DNA of 64,000 nt. It comes from an uncultured Sphingomonadales bacterium. GTDB taxonomy: Bacteria > Pseudomonadota > Alphaproteobacteria > Sphingomonadales > Sphingomonadaceae. The stretch lies in the NCBI GenBank assembly GCA_903832325.1, contig CAILBC010000023.1:159184-223183 (forward strand), in the 5' to 3' direction. Positions 16,324 to 26,197 of the stretch are shown here, piece after piece (position 1 is the first letter of the stretch; every line of letters begins with the position of its first letter). The notes beneath the pieces were generated by a model, which was not told where the DNA came from, searched no databases, and saw only the letters and a list, made by a program, of their open reading frames with translations. The translations under genes and the position numbers were made by a program.

Positions 16324-19131
16324 ATGACACACGCACGTATCCCACGCTTTTCCCCCGGCCTGATCGCGGGATCGGCGCTGATCGCGCTGGCCTGCGCCGG
16401 GCCGGCCATGGCGCGCGATGCCGATGATGACCTGACCCCGCCGGGCATGACCCTGACCCCGCTGGCGCTGCCTGGCGCGCGGATCACGCGGCTGGGCACG
16501 CTGGATGGAAAGCCGGGATCGCCCGCCATCACCAACCCCGCAGCAATCGCGACCAGCCCCGACGGGCGCGTGGTTGCGGTGCTGACATCGGGGTTCAACG
16601 GCATGGCGCAGCCCGATGGCACGCCCGACCGCGCCCATTCGACCGAGCGGCTGATGCTGTTCCGCATCGGCCCCAAAGCCACGGTGAAAATTGCCGAGGC
16701 GCCGCTGCCCGCCAGTTTCGGCGGGCTGGCCTGGTCACCCGATGGTCGGCGCATTGCGGCCACACTGGGTGTGGGCGATGGCGTGGCGCTGTTCCGATGG
16801 AATGGCCGCACGCTGGATGCCGATGGTGCGCCAATCGCGCTGGGGCACAAGGCCGGGCTGGGTCTGCATGTCAAACCTGCCGCCGCCGGGGTGACCTGGG
16901 CGGGGGCGGATCGCCTGCTGGTGGCCAATTTCTTCAACGATTCGGTATCGCTGGTCGATACGGCAAAGCGCGCCGTGGTGGCCGAGGCGGACTTGCGCCC
17001 GGGCAAGATCGATGCCGCACAGCGCGGCATTCCCGGGGGCACCTATCCGTTTCGCATTGTCATGGCCGCACCTGGCCGCGCGGTGGTATCGGCGCCGCGC
17101 GACCGCGAACTGATCACGCTGGGGCTGGAGGGTGATACCCTCCACGTGATCGCGCGGGCGCGCGCCATGGGGGAGCCGACCGCGCTGCTGCCGCTGCGCG
17201 ATGGCCGGGTGCTGGCCACCGGCGACAATGCCGATACGCTGATCGCGCTGGCCGCCGATGGGCGCACGCTGGCCGAATATCCGATTGCCGTGCTGCCCGC
17301 CGCCGGCGCGACCGACCGGCCCAAGGGGCTGAATCCCGATGCGCTGGCGCTGGCACCGGGTGGCGGTGCCGCGCGCCTGCTGGTCACTTTGGGCGGGATC
17401 AATGCCGTGGCCGCGATCGATCTGGCGCACACGCTGGCTGCGCCATCGGGCCATGCGGCGGCGCTGATCGGCATGGCGCCCACCGGGTGGTACCCCGATG
17501 CGGTGGCCACGGCGCAAGGGCACATGATCATTGCCAATTTCAAGGGCCTGCCCGGCGCCAATCCCGGCGCGTGCCGCAACACGCTGGGCACGAAACCGGC
17601 CGATCTGGGCGCGTGCCGTGCATCGGGCCGCTATGTCCTGCAATTGCAGGCCGGATCGCTGCTGACGGCGCCGATCCCCGCCAATGCGCAATTCGCGCAG
17701 GGAACCGCCAAAGTGGCACGCAATCTGAACATGCCCGCGGCGGCGGCCGTGCAATCGGCCGAAGCGGTGATGGCGGCGATGCGCGGGCACATCCGCAACG
17801 TGATTTACATCGTGAAGGAAAACCGCACGTATGACCAGGTTCTGGGCGATCTGCGCCCGGGCGATGGCGATGCAAAGCTGGTGCTGTTTCCCGGGGTGAT
17901 GACCCCCAACCACCACGCCCTGGCGCAGCAATTCATCACGTTTGACCGGTTTTTCGATGCCGGCGAAGTGTCGTCCACGGGCTGGAGCTGGTCCACCCAG
18001 GCGCGCGCGGTCGATCTGCTCGAACGGATCACCCCGGTGAACTATGCCGGCAAGGGCCTGGCATACGAGGCGGAAGGCACCAACCGCTTTGTCAATGTGG
18101 CGCTGGCGCCCGCGGCGCGTCATGTCGCCAACCCCAATGTGCCCGATGATCCCGATCTGCTGGCCGGCACCGCAGACCTGACGGCTGCCGACGCCCCCGA
18201 TGGCGCCGCCGGTGCAGGGTCGCTGTGGGCGGCGGCGATGGCGCGCGGGCTGTCGGTGCGCAATTACGGGTTTTATGGCGATCTTTCACGCTATGGCAAA
18301 GACGCCGGCGCCAACCGCATTCCGCTGGAGCGTGATCCCGCCGCCAGGGGCCTGCGCGTGATGTGGGCAGCGGACAAGCGGCTCGATCCGGTAACCGATC
18401 CCTATTACCGCAGCTTTGACCAGGGCTTTCCCGATTACTGGCTGGTCGAGGAATGGAAACGCGACTGGTTGCCCCGCGTGCTGGCCGGTGAAACCCCGCG
18501 CCTGACGCTGCTGCGCATCGATCACGATCACTTTGGCGATTTTGCCGAAGCGATTGACGGGGTGAACACCCCCGACCGCCAGATGGCCGACAACGATTAT
18601 GCGCTGGGCCGGATTGTCGAGGCCGTGGCGCACAGCCCGGCTGCGGCCGAAACGCTGATCGCGGTGGTGGAAGACGATGCCCAGGATGGCGCCGACCATG
18701 TCGATGCGCACCGGTCGGTCGCCTATCTGATCGGGCCCGGGGTGCGGCGCGGAGTGGTCAATTCCACGCGCTATTCCACGGTCAACCTGATGCGCACGAT
18801 CGAGCGCCTGCTCGATCTGCCCGCGCTGGGACTGAACGACAGCCTGGCGCTGCCCATGGCCGATGCGTTTGACCCGGCCACTGCGGCAAAGCCCTGGACG
18901 TATGCCGCGGCCTGGCCGCAGCCGCTGGATGCAACCGCGCTGCCCCATCCGGCGGGCCAGCAGGCGCAGGCGCGTCCGGCCGGCGTCCTGCCCGAACGGC
19001 CCGCCACCTGGTGGGAGGCGGCGATGGCCGGGCAAAACTTTGCCGAAGAGGACAAGCTGGACACCGCGCGCTTCAACGCCACACTGTGGGCCGGATTGAA
19101 GGGCGAAAAGCGCCGTTCGCGGGGGAAGTGA
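16324..19131 (+). CDS. YncE-type beta-propeller fused to alkaline-phosphatase-like phosphoesterase, secreted
   Basis: A 935-residue exported protein. The signal peptide (LIAGSALIALACAGPAMA) is followed by a propeller domain (about residues 35-480) with repeated segments such as TSPDGRVVAVL and WSPDGRRIAATL. A phosphoesterase domain (about 490-900) follows, with the family entry motif NVIYIVKENRTYDQVLGDL, then TRYSTVNLMRTIERLLDLP near the end. The fusion is a known architecture, but substrates are not established, and phosphate scavenging is only inference. The ATG at 16324 gives the signal peptide directly; an earlier in-frame ATG does not. Confidence 0.88.
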   Translation: MTHARIPRFSPGLIAGSALIALACAGPAMARDADDDLTPPGMTLTPLALPGARITRLGTLDGKPGSPAITNPAAIATSPDGRVVAVLTSGFNGMAQPDGTPDRAHSTERLMLFRIGPKATVKIAEAPLPASFGGLAWSPDGRRIAATLGVGDGVALFRWNGRTLDADGAPIALGHKAGLGLHVKPAAAGVTWAGADRLLVANFFNDSVSLVDTAKRAVVAEADLRPGKIDAAQRGIPGGTYPFRIVMAAPGRAVVSAPRDRELITLGLEGDTLHVIARARAMGEPTALLPLRDGRVLATGDNADTLIALAADGRTLAEYPIAVLPAAGATDRPKGLNPDALALAPGGGAARLLVTLGGINAVAAIDLAHTLAAPSGHAAALIGMAPTGWYPDAVATAQGHMIIANFKGLPGANPGACRNTLGTKPADLGACRASGRYVLQLQAGSLLTAPIPANAQFAQGTAKVARNLNMPAAAAVQSAEAVMAAMRGHIRNVIYIVKENRTYDQVLGDLRPGDGDAKLVLFPGVMTPNHHALAQQFITFDRFFDAGEVSSTGWSWSTQARAVDLLERITPVNYAGKGLAYEAEGTNRFVNVALAPAARHVANPNVPDDPDLLAGTADLTAADAPDGAAGAGSLWAAAMARGLSVRNYGFYGDLSRYGKDAGANRIPLERDPAARGLRVMWAADKRLDPVTDPYYRSFDQGFPDYWLVEEWKRDWLPRVLAGETPRLTLLRIDHDHFGDFAEAIDGVNTPDRQMADNDYALGRIVEAVAHSPAAAETLIAVVEDDAQDGADHVDAHRSVAYLIGPGVRRGVVNSTRYSTVNLMRTIERLLDLPALGLNDSLALPMADAFDPATAAKPWTYAAAWPQPLDATALPHPAGQQAQARPAGVLPERPATWWEAAMAGQNFAEEDKLDTARFNATLWAGLKGEKRRSRGK

Positions 19132-19170
19132 AACTCAAGCGCCAGCAATCTGGATAGCCCCCACCCCCAG

Positions 19171-19192
19171 CCCCTCCCCTGAAGGGGAGGGG
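19171..19192. repeat. Palindromic repeat CCCCTCCCCT-GA-AGGGGAGGGG, copy 1
   Basis: A perfect 10-bp inverted repeat with a 2-base centre between the convergent phosphoesterase and amidase genes. The flanking CCCCCACCCCCAG is also shared with two copies at 50.68 and 50.76 kb. It probably acts as a bidirectional transcription stop as well as being a dispersed element. Confidence 0.75.
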
Positions 19193-19194
19193 AG

Positions 19195-20637
19195 TCAACG
19201 CAGCGGCAGAGTGCCCAGCACGCCTTCGATCGCGCGGCCCATCGCCAGCACGGCCCGGTCCGATCCTGCCGGGCCGTCGATCTCGATCGCCACCGGCAAT
19301 CCGTTGGCGAGGCCCGCGGGCAGGACCAGCCCGGGCAGGCCGGCGGTGCTGCCCGGCGCGATATTGCGGCCCATGGCAAAGCGGAATGGCACGTCGCGGC
19401 CGGCGATGTGCAAATGATCATCCTCGCCGATCGGGGTGGCCGTGGTCATCGTAGCGGGCAGGATCATCGCATCGACCCGGTTGTCAGCGAACCATTGCGC
19501 GAACTGCGCCTGCAACGCCGGCCGGTGCACATCGCGCGCCGCGGCATAGGCCGCTTCGGACGTGGCGTGCGGCGCACCGGGCAGTGCGATCTGGCGCAGC
19601 AGCGTGGCAACATCGGGGCTGACTTGCGCAAACATCGCGTCAAAGCCGACCGGCGCGCCCATCGCCTCCAGCCAGGCTGTCAGCGACGGGACAACATCGT
19701 GCGCCTGCACCGCGCTGGTGATTGCCGCGATCAGCGTACCCAGCCCGGGAAATTCGGTTTCGACCAGCGTGACCCCGGCATCGGCCAGCCGCCCCAGCGC
19801 GGTTTCAACCACTGCCGCGACCGCCGGATCGATGCCATCGAAATAGTAATCGCGCACGATGCCCAGCCTCAAGCCGTTCAGCCTCAAACCGTTCAGAAGC
19901 AATCCGTCCAGAAGCAAGGGGTCCAGCGGCGCATCCTCGCCAGTGATCACCGCATCGAACAGCGCCAGATCGGCCACGCAGCGCGCATGGGGGCCGATCT
20001 GATCAAACAGCGGCGAAATCGGTGCGCAGCCGTCGCTGGGATAGCGGCCGGTGGTGGGGCGAAACCCGGCGATGCCGCACAGCGCGGCGGGCACGCGGAT
20101 CGACCCTTGCGTGTCTTCGGCCAGGCCCAGCGGCGCCATGCCCGCGGCCACCGCCGCCGCCGTGCCGCCGCTGCTGCCGCCCGGGATGCGCGTGCGATCC
20201 CAGGGATTGCGCACCGCGCCAAACGCCTGATTGTTGCTGGACCAGCCCATCGACAGTTCGTGCAGGTTGGTCTTGCCCAGCACGCTGGCGCCCGCCGCGC
20301 GCAGCCGCGCGACGATCCCGGCATCATGTGCAGGACGGAAATCGCGCAGCGCCGTGGTGCCCGCCGTGGTCGGCAGGTCGGCAGTGGCGATGCTGTCCTT
20401 CACCGGCACGGGCAGGCCATGCAGCGGCCCCAGCGGTTCGCCCGCCGCGCGCCGTGCATCGGCGGCACGCGCGGCGGCGCGCACCGCATCGGGATCGAGC
20501 GCGATAAAGGCATTGAGATCGGCCCCGGCGGCGCACCGCGCCAGCAGCGCCTCGGCATAGGCCAGCGCAGTCATGCGACCGTCGCGCATTGCGCTGACCG
20601 CTTCGCCGGCGGACAGCGTTGTCAGATCATCAGGCAT
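19195..20637 (-). CDS. Amidase-signature family amidohydrolase
   Basis: A 480-residue amidase using the Ser-cisSer-Lys triad. Lys sits in [12 protein letters not shown], the cis-Ser and companion in [18 protein letters not shown], and the nucleophile Ser in [16 protein letters not shown], where Q replaces the more usual G. The length fits the indoleacetamide/mandelamide hydrolase group, but the substrate is unknown. The segment [19 protein letters not shown] comes from four tandem 15-bp units inside the gene. There is no signal peptide. Confidence 0.9.
   Translation of the reverse strand: MPDDLTTLSAGEAVSAMRDGRMTALAYAEALLARCAAGADLNAFIALDPDAVRAAARAADARRAAGEPLGPLHGLPVPVKDSIATADLPTTAGTTALRDFRPAHDAGIVARLRAAGASVLGKTNLHELSMGWSSNNQAFGAVRNPWDRTRIPGGSSGGTAAAVAAGMAPLGLAEDTQGSIRVPAALCGIAGFRPTTGRYPSDGCAPISPLFDQIGPHARCVADLALFDAVITGEDAPLDPLLLDGLLLNGLRLNGLRLGIVRDYYFDGIDPAVAAVVETALGRLADAGVTLVETEFPGLGTLIAAITSAVQAHDVVPSLTAWLEAMGAPVGFDAMFAQVSPDVATLLRQIALPGAPHATSEAAYAAARDVHRPALQAQFAQWFADNRVDAMILPATMTTATPIGEDDHLHIAGRDVPFRFAMGRNIAPGSTAGLPGLVLPAGLANGLPVAIEIDGPAGSDRAVLAMGRAIEGVLGTLPLR
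19865..19924. repeat. Tandem repeat, 4 x 15 bp, inside the amidase gene
   Basis: Two units AGCCTCAARCCGTTC are followed by two diverged units beginning AGAAGCAA. The 15-base unit keeps the reading frame and produces an (L-L/R-L-N/D-G) repeat in the protein, located between catalytic segments. Confidence 0.75.
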
Positions 20638-20743
20638 CGTCAGGCGGCCCCTTTTGCGTGCGGAACAGGCCCGAGGGATAGGCGATTGGCCTGATGTGTA
20701 AAGCTGCCTTCAATCGCGGCGAAACCCGCGCTATGCGCAGGCA

Positions 20744-21730
20744 ATGGACGCACCCGCCCCTGACACCCTGCCCATCTGTGTGGCCGCGCTGTATCATTTC
20801 AGCCGGTTTGACGATTGTGCGGGCCATCGCGCGCGGCTGGACCGGGCCTGCCGCGCCGCCGGTGTGCGCGGCACGCTGCTGCTGGCGCGCGAAGGGATCA
20901 ACGGCACGATTGCCGGCAGCAATGCCGCGATCGACGCCGTGTTGGCACAAATCCGCGCCCTGCCCGGCTGCGCCGCGATCGATGTGAAATTTTCGCGCGC
21001 GGCATCAATGCCGTTCCACCGGATGAAAGTGCGGATCAAGCGCGAAATCGTCACCATGGGCCAGCCCGATATCGATCCGACGCTGTCAGTGGGCACATAT
21101 GTCGATCCGGCAGACTGGAACGCGCTGATTGCCGATCCCGCCACGATCGTGATCGACACGCGCAACGATTACGAGGTCGCGGTGGGCAGCTTTGCCGGCG
21201 CGATCGACCCGGCCACACGCAGTTTCAGCGAATTTCCCGAATGGTTCCGCGCGCAACGCGACCGTTTGCTGGGCCCGGGGGATGCGCCCCCGCCAAAAGT
21301 CGCGATGTTCTGCACCGGCGGCATCCGCTGCGAAAAATCGACCGCCTTTCTGAAGGCCGAAGGGGTGGACGCGGTCTACCACCTGAAAGGCGGCATTCTG
21401 AAATACCTGGAAGTGGTCCCGCCCGAACAGAGCCTGTGGCGCGGCGAATGCTTCGTGTTCGACAGCCGCGTGGCGGTGGGGCACGGCCTGGCCCCGGGCA
21501 CGCACAGCCTGTGCCACGCCTGCCGCATGCCGGTCAGCCCGGCGGACCGGGCATCACCATCGTACGAAGAGGGCGTCAGTTGCCCGGCGTGCCATGATCA
21601 GCGCAGCGAAGACCAGCGCAATGGCGCACGCGAACGCCACCGCCAGGAACTGCTCGCCGCCGCACGCGGCCAGGCGCATGTCGGTGCGGTGCTGCCCCGG
21701 CCGGCAACGGCGGATGATCCCCGGAACTGA
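20744..21730 (+). CDS. trhO: tRNA uridine(34) hydroxylase / rhodanese-related protein
   Basis: TrhO (YceA, UPF0176) performs oxygen-dependent hydroxylation of wobble uridine 34 in several tRNAs. The 328-residue protein has an N-terminal ferredoxin-like part ([14 protein letters not shown]), a rhodanese domain with the active-site Cys in [17 protein letters not shown], and a C-terminal cysteine-rich segment ([19 protein letters not shown]). All family landmarks are present. Confidence 0.93.
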   Translation: MDAPAPDTLPICVAALYHFSRFDDCAGHRARLDRACRAAGVRGTLLLAREGINGTIAGSNAAIDAVLAQIRALPGCAAIDVKFSRAASMPFHRMKVRIKREIVTMGQPDIDPTLSVGTYVDPADWNALIADPATIVIDTRNDYEVAVGSFAGAIDPATRSFSEFPEWFRAQRDRLLGPGDAPPPKVAMFCTGGIRCEKSTAFLKAEGVDAVYHLKGGILKYLEVVPPEQSLWRGECFVFDSRVAVGHGLAPGTHSLCHACRMPVSPADRASPSYEEGVSCPACHDQRSEDQRNGARERHRQELLAAARGQAHVGAVLPRPATADDPRN

Positions 21731-21742
21731 GCCGCAGCGCAA

Positions 21743-22339
21743 TCAGCCTTCGATCAGGTGGCGCAGGTTTTCCTCGTACATCACGCGCTGGATCGTGCTG
21801 CCGGTCACGCTGGCCCAGTCGGTCGCCAATTCGGCCATGACCTGGTTGGTGGACGTGATCGTTGCCCCCGCAGCGCGCATCCGCTCGATGGCGGCATTGT
21901 CGGCATCTTTGGTCGGTGAACCGCCGGCATCGACCACCACCTGCACGGCAAAACCGTCTTCGATCGCGCTGATCGCGGGATAGACAATGCACACATCGTT
22001 GGTCAGCCCGGCCATGATCAGCCGCCGCCGCCCGGTGGCCAGCACCGCATCGCGAAACGGCTGATACTGCCAGCAATCGACCACGCCCGGGCGCCGCACC
22101 CGCGCCGCATGGGCATCGGGCGCGATGGACAGCAGATCGGGCAGCAACGGCCCCTGAAACATCTCTTCCTGGCTGGAAGTCAGCACCAGCGGCATCCCGG
22201 TTTCCACAGCCGTGCGCGCCAGCGCGCGCGTGTTGCGCACGATTTCGTCATGCACTGTGGAAATCGCCAGCCGGATCGTGCCGATCTGATGATCGATCAG
22301 CAGCATTGCCGCCGTGTCGGTGGTGAACAGGTTTTTCAT
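21743..22339 (-). CDS. Isochorismatase-family hydrolase (YcaC-like)
   Basis: A 198-residue cysteine hydrolase of the isochorismatase superfamily. Asp sits in AMLLIDHQIG, Lys or Arg candidates lie in the middle, and the nucleophile Cys lies in AGLTNDVCIVYPA. The overall pattern resembles YcaC-type hydrolases of unknown substrate. The ATG at 22339 is preceded by AAAGGG. It is convergent with trhO, with only 12 bases between the stops. Confidence 0.85.
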   Translation of the reverse strand: MKNLFTTDTAAMLLIDHQIGTIRLAISTVHDEIVRNTRALARTAVETGMPLVLTSSQEEMFQGPLLPDLLSIAPDAHAARVRRPGVVDCWQYQPFRDAVLATGRRRLIMAGLTNDVCIVYPAISAIEDGFAVQVVVDAGGSPTKDADNAAIERMRAAGATITSTNQVMAELATDWASVTGSTIQRVMYEENLRHLIEG

Positions 22340-22479
22340 CGGGGCCCTTTCGCGGCGGGTCCGCAATCACCGGCAATCCGGCACCCGCGCCATGCATCTG
22401 CTAAAATGCCGGGCCTGCCGCTGTCTTTGTCCCCGCGCCCACGAATTTCGCAATCCTGCCGGAAAATGCAAAAGTGCCA

Positions 22480-22520
22480 GAAACGGGCGCACCGGAAACG
22501 GACGCACCGGAAACGGGCGC
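22480..22520. repeat. Tandem repeat, about 2.7 x 15 bp
   Basis: Units of GAAACGGRCGCACCG run head to tail in the gap between the isochorismatase-family gene and tRNA-Leu. The rest of this gap (22340-22575) shows no gene. Confidence 0.7.
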
Positions 22521-22575
22521 CTATGCCACCCGGGGCGCCGCCCCGGCATGGTCATCACCAAGTCTAAGGGGTGTC

Positions 22576-22662
22576 TGGTGCGGTCGAGAAGACTCGAACT
22601 TCCACGGCCTTTCGGCCACAACGACCTCAACGTTGCGCGTCTACCAGTTCCGCCACGACCGC
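22576..22662 (-). tRNA. tRNA-Leu (anticodon GAG)
   Basis: An 87-base tRNA with encoded CCA. The acceptor arm GCGGTCG pairs with CGACCGC. The anticodon stem CAACG/CGTTG encloses the loop TTGAGGT (anticodon GAG), there is a long variable arm typical of Leu tRNAs (GTGGCC..GGCCGT), and the T-arm contains GTTCGAGTC. Confidence 0.97.
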
Positions 22663-22816
22663 ATCATCGTTACGGGCGCAGCGCCATTGGCGTGGCATCC
22701 CGTCGGGGTAGGAGCGGGCCCCTAGCAAACACCATGGCAGGGTGCAACCGTGATTCCGGCGCGATCCGCGGGGGTGGGACGGGTTTTTGCGCCGGGCCTG
22801 CACCCGGGCGCACAGG

Positions 22817-23626
22817 TCAGTCGGGTTTCCAGCCGATTTCCGCGAATTTCGCGGTTTTGGGCACGTCGGTCACGGCTTCGTTGATCGTTTCGCTTTCGCC
22901 CGGTTTCAGCACGTCCTTGGGCGGGACGACATTCCAGGTATAGACCACGCGGTTTTTCGCATCGCGCAGCACGATCAGGATCGGCGGGACTTCGCGCACA
23001 TCCTTGCCGACATTGGTCACCGTGCCGCTGGCGCCGAAATATTCGGTGCCGTTGGGCAAAGTGCGGCGATCCTGCCGTTCGGCCGGAAACGACAGCTCCA
23101 GATCGGGCCGCGCGGCGCCAAACACCTGTTGCGCATGCGCGATTGACGCCCAGTCGGGCAGACCGAACCAGGCCACCGCGCCGATCATCGCCGCCACCGT
23201 CAGCGCAAACAGCACCGCCGCCGCGGTCCACAGCCGCGCCGGATTGCGGCGCGCGCGAAACGGCGGTTCGTGGGCAAAGGGAGATCGCGATTCCTCGGGC
23301 CCATCGGCCTTGCGCGGTGCAGGCACCGGGCGCGGCGCGCGGCGCGCGGCTGGCGGGGTGGCCAGAGATGGGGCCAGAGGTGGGGTCGGCTCCGGATCGT
23401 CCGCAGTTTCGGGCGCAGGTTCGGGCGCTGGGGTAGCGACCGGGGCCTTTGGCGGCACCGGGTGTGCCAAAGCCGGCGGCGCCGCGAGGTCGGCAGCAGC
23501 CAGTTCAGAACCCGCCTGGAACCAGCTGTGCCGGCATTTGGCACAGCGCACGGTGCGGCCGTCCACACCGATCGCACTGTCGGGTACGACATAGCGCGTC
23601 GAACATGCGGGACAGGCGATGATCAT
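22817..23626 (-). CDS. MJ0042-type zinc-ribbon membrane protein (DUF3426)
   Basis: A 269-residue protein with an N-terminal zinc ribbon (CPACSTRY and VRCAKCRHSWF, two CxxC pairs), then a long Pro/Ala-rich linker (residues 40-120). A single membrane segment near 135-160 (AAAVLFALTVAAMIGAVAWF) precedes a periplasmic beta domain of the DUF3426 type (ASGTVTNVGKDVREVPPI). The function is unknown. The gene commonly stands divergent from ftsE in related bacteria, as it does here. Confidence 0.87.
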   Translation of the reverse strand: MIIACPACSTRYVVPDSAIGVDGRTVRCAKCRHSWFQAGSELAAADLAAPPALAHPVPPKAPVATPAPEPAPETADDPEPTPPLAPSLATPPAARRAPRPVPAPRKADGPEESRSPFAHEPPFRARRNPARLWTAAAVLFALTVAAMIGAVAWFGLPDWASIAHAQQVFGAARPDLELSFPAERQDRRTLPNGTEYFGASGTVTNVGKDVREVPPILIVLRDAKNRVVYTWNVVPPKDVLKPGESETINEAVTDVPKTAKFAEIGWKPD

Positions 23627-23782
23627 GCTTGCGGGTTAAGCATGGCAGTGCCTATGGAAACAATAGCTTCAGGTGGGGAGAATTGCGTCTGTGGCCTTTT
23701 TTCCACATGCATTGCCGCGTATGGTGGGCTTTGGCCATTCCGGCCCCACCCACGCCAAGCGAAAACACCAAGACCCGCGACC

Positions 23783-24586
23783 ATGAGCGAGCCTGATGCC
23801 GAAATCGTCCAGTTCGACAATGTCGGGCTGCGCTATGGCACGGGCAAAGAGGCGCTGACCGACATTTCGTTCACGCTGTACCCCGGGCGGTTCTATTTCC
23901 TGACCGGCGCATCGGGCGCGGGCAAGACCAGCCTGCTGCGCCTGCTCTATCTTGCGCAGCGGCCGTCGCGCGGGCTGATCCGCATGTTTGGCACCGATGC
24001 GATAACCCTGCCGCGCGAACGCCTGCCCGGGTTTCGCCGCCGGCTGGGCGTGGTGTTCCAGGATTTCCGGCTGGTGCCGCATCTGTCGGCGTTCGACAAT
24101 GTGGCGCTGCCGCTGCGCGTGGCCGGCGTGGCTGAGCGCGAAATTACCAAGCCGGTGGACGAAATGCTCGATTGGGTGGGCCTGGCCGACCGGCGCGGCG
24201 CGCGCCCGGCCACGCTGTCGGGCGGGGAACAGCAGCGCGTGGCAATTGCCCGCGCGGTGATCGCGCGGCCCGACATGCTGGTGGCGGACGAACCGACCGG
24301 CAACGTCGATCCCGAAATGGCGCTGCGCCTGCTGCGCCTGTTTGAAAGCCTGAACCGGCTGGGCACGACCGTGGTGGTGGCCACGCACGATGTGCATCTG
24401 ATCCGCAAAGTGCCGGATTCGCTGATCATGCGGCTGGACAAGGGCCGGCTGTCTGACCCCACCGGCGCCTTGCGCTATCCGCCGCGCAGCACCGGGCCGG
24501 GCGGCGATTCCGCTCCGGCGGCGCCAGATCCGGGATCTGGCAATCCTGGATCTGGCGCCGCGCCGCTGGGCTTTGCCCCGGCATGA
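23783..24586 (+). CDS. ftsE: Cell-division ATP-binding protein FtsE
   Basis: The ATPase of the FtsEX complex, which sits at the septum and activates periplasmic cell-wall hydrolases. It has Walker [11 protein letters not shown]-loop [13 protein letters not shown] signature [15 protein letters not shown], Walker [13 protein letters not shown] and switch His in [10 protein letters not shown]. At 267 residues it is longer than typical FtsE because of a Pro/Gly/Ser-rich tail after about residue 225. Part of that tail is encoded by a palindromic repeat at 24522-24540. The ATG at 23783 fits the family start. Confidence 0.93.
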   Translation: MSEPDAEIVQFDNVGLRYGTGKEALTDISFTLYPGRFYFLTGASGAGKTSLLRLLYLAQRPSRGLIRMFGTDAITLPRERLPGFRRRLGVVFQDFRLVPHLSAFDNVALPLRVAGVAEREITKPVDEMLDWVGLADRRGARPATLSGGEQQRVAIARAVIARPDMLVADEPTGNVDPEMALRLLRLFESLNRLGTTVVVATHDVHLIRKVPDSLIMRLDKGRLSDPTGALRYPPRSTGPGGDSAPAAPDPGSGNPGSGAAPLGFAPA

Positions 24587-24593
24587 TCGCACC

Positions 24594-25550
24594 ATGACAC
24601 CCGCAGCCTTGTTCCGCGCCTGGCGCGAGCGCCGCGCCGATGCCGGCGATGCCGGCCCCGATCCTTCGGGCTGGGGCGAACCAGGCCTGTTGCCCGATCC
24701 ACGGCTGGGCAGCCCGATGCCCTGGGTGATTGCCATCGTGATCGCGCTGACCGTGATTGCCGCGGGCAGCGGGCTGGCGCTGCGCAATGCCGCGGCCAGC
24801 GCCAATGCCGATCTGACCGGCGGGGTAACGGTGCAGATTGTCAGCGCCGCACCCGCCGCGCGCAACCAGCAGGCCGATGCCGCGCTGGCCGTGCTGACGC
24901 ACAGCCCCGGCGTGGTCAATGCGCGCCGCGTGGCGCAGGATCAGCTCGATACCCTGCTGGAACCATGGCTGGGCACGCGCCCGGGCGATACGATCGACGA
25001 TCTGCCTATCCCTGCGCTGATCGATCTGCGGCTGAATGGCCCGGCCACACCCGATCGCGTGCGCGCGCTGCATGATGCCGTGGCCGGGGTGGCCCCGGCG
25101 GCGCGGGTGGATGCGCAATCGGCCTGGCTGACCCCGGTGTTTCAGGCCCTGTCCACGCTGCAATGGCTGGCGGGCGGGCTGATCGCGCTGCTGACCATGG
25201 CGACGATCGCCGCGGTGGTGCTGGCCGCGCGCAATGCCCTGACCAACCACCGCGAAACGATTGCCATCGTGCACATGCTGGGCGGCACCGATGCGCAGAT
25301 TGCGCGCGTGTTCCAGCGGTCGGCGGCGATGGAGGCGGCGGCCGGCGGGGTGATCGGGCTGATTGCGGGGGTGGCCGCGCTGGTCGTGCTGGCGCGCCAG
25401 TTCAGCGCGCTGGGATCGGGCATGGCGACCGGTGCCGGGCTGGGCTGGGCCGATTGGGTGATGATCGCGGCGATCCCGTTGTTCGGGGTGGCGCTATCGG
25501 TGATGACCGCGCGGCTGACCGTGCTTTCCGCGCTGCGCCGGATGGTATAG
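24594..25550 (+). CDS. ftsX: Cell-division protein FtsX (ABC permease)
   Basis: The membrane partner of FtsE. In 318 residues there is a cytoplasmic N-terminus, one membrane segment near residues 43-65 (VIAIVIALTVIAAGSGLAL), a periplasmic loop domain, then three further segments forming the FtsX permease domain, with the family stretch RNALTNHRETIAIVHMLGGTD before the last loop. It begins 7 bases after ftsE, so the two are co-translated. Confidence 0.92.
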   Translation: MTPAALFRAWRERRADAGDAGPDPSGWGEPGLLPDPRLGSPMPWVIAIVIALTVIAAGSGLALRNAAASANADLTGGVTVQIVSAAPAARNQQADAALAVLTHSPGVVNARRVAQDQLDTLLEPWLGTRPGDTIDDLPIPALIDLRLNGPATPDRVRALHDAVAGVAPAARVDAQSAWLTPVFQALSTLQWLAGGLIALLTMATIAAVVLAARNALTNHRETIAIVHMLGGTDAQIARVFQRSAAMEAAAGGVIGLIAGVAALVVLARQFSALGSGMATGAGLGWADWVMIAAIPLFGVALSVMTARLTVLSALRRMV

Positions 25551-25561
25551 TCGTGTCGATC

Positions 25562-26197
25562 ATGTCGTTATTCCGGTCGTCATCGCGCAAATCGTCACGG
25601 TCTTCGGCCCGATCGGTTTCGGGGCTGCTGCGCCGCCTGCTGTCGCTGGTGTTGCTGGTCTGGCTGCTGGGTTTCCTGTGGTTTGCGCTGTGGCTGCCGC
25701 GCCCGGCGGCGGCGGAACGCACCGATGCGATTGTCGCGCTGACCGGGGCAAACGGGCGCATCGCGCGCGGGCTGGATCTGCTGCGCGCAGGGATTGCCCC
25801 GCGCATGCTGGTTTCGGGGGTGGACAGCGAAGTGGCGCCGGCGCATTTCGCCGCGCACTATGGCGTTTCGCCCGCGCTGATGGGGTGCTGCCTCACGCTG
25901 GGCTATGATGCATTCGATACCCGGTCCAACGCGCATGAGGCGGCGGGCTGGATCGCGCGGCACCAGGTAAAATCGGTGCGGCTGATCACTACCGACTGGC
26001 ACATGCGCCGCGCGGCGTTCGATCTGCGCGTGGCGGTGCCCAAGGGTGTGGCCATTGTCGAAGACGCCGTGCCATCGCAGCCATCGATGAAAATGCTGTT
26101 TGTCGAATACAACAAGTTTCTGGCGCGGATGCTCGCCTGGCTGGTCAACTGGCCCGAGGCAAAGCGGCCCACGGTTGCAGGCCATGCCCATAGCTGA
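25562..26197 (+). CDS. YdcF family protein (DUF218)
   Basis: A 211-residue DUF218 protein with a basic, Ser-rich N-terminus, one membrane anchor (LLSLVLLVWLLGFLWFALWL) and an extracytoplasmic domain carrying DAIVALTGANGRIARGLDLL, LVSGVDSE, the segment DTRSNAHEAAGW and LITTDWHMRRA. Homologues (ElyC, SanA) affect the envelope, but the activity is undefined. The start is ATG 25562; a GTG three codons upstream is possible. The gene overlaps the acyltransferase gene by 14 bases. Confidence 0.87.
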   Translation: MSLFRSSSRKSSRSSARSVSGLLRRLLSLVLLVWLLGFLWFALWLPRPAAAERTDAIVALTGANGRIARGLDLLRAGIAPRMLVSGVDSEVAPAHFAAHYGVSPALMGCCLTLGYDAFDTRSNAHEAAGWIARHQVKSVRLITTDWHMRRAAFDLRVAVPKGVAIVEDAVPSQPSMKMLFVEYNKFLARMLAWLVNWPEAKRPTVAGHAHS

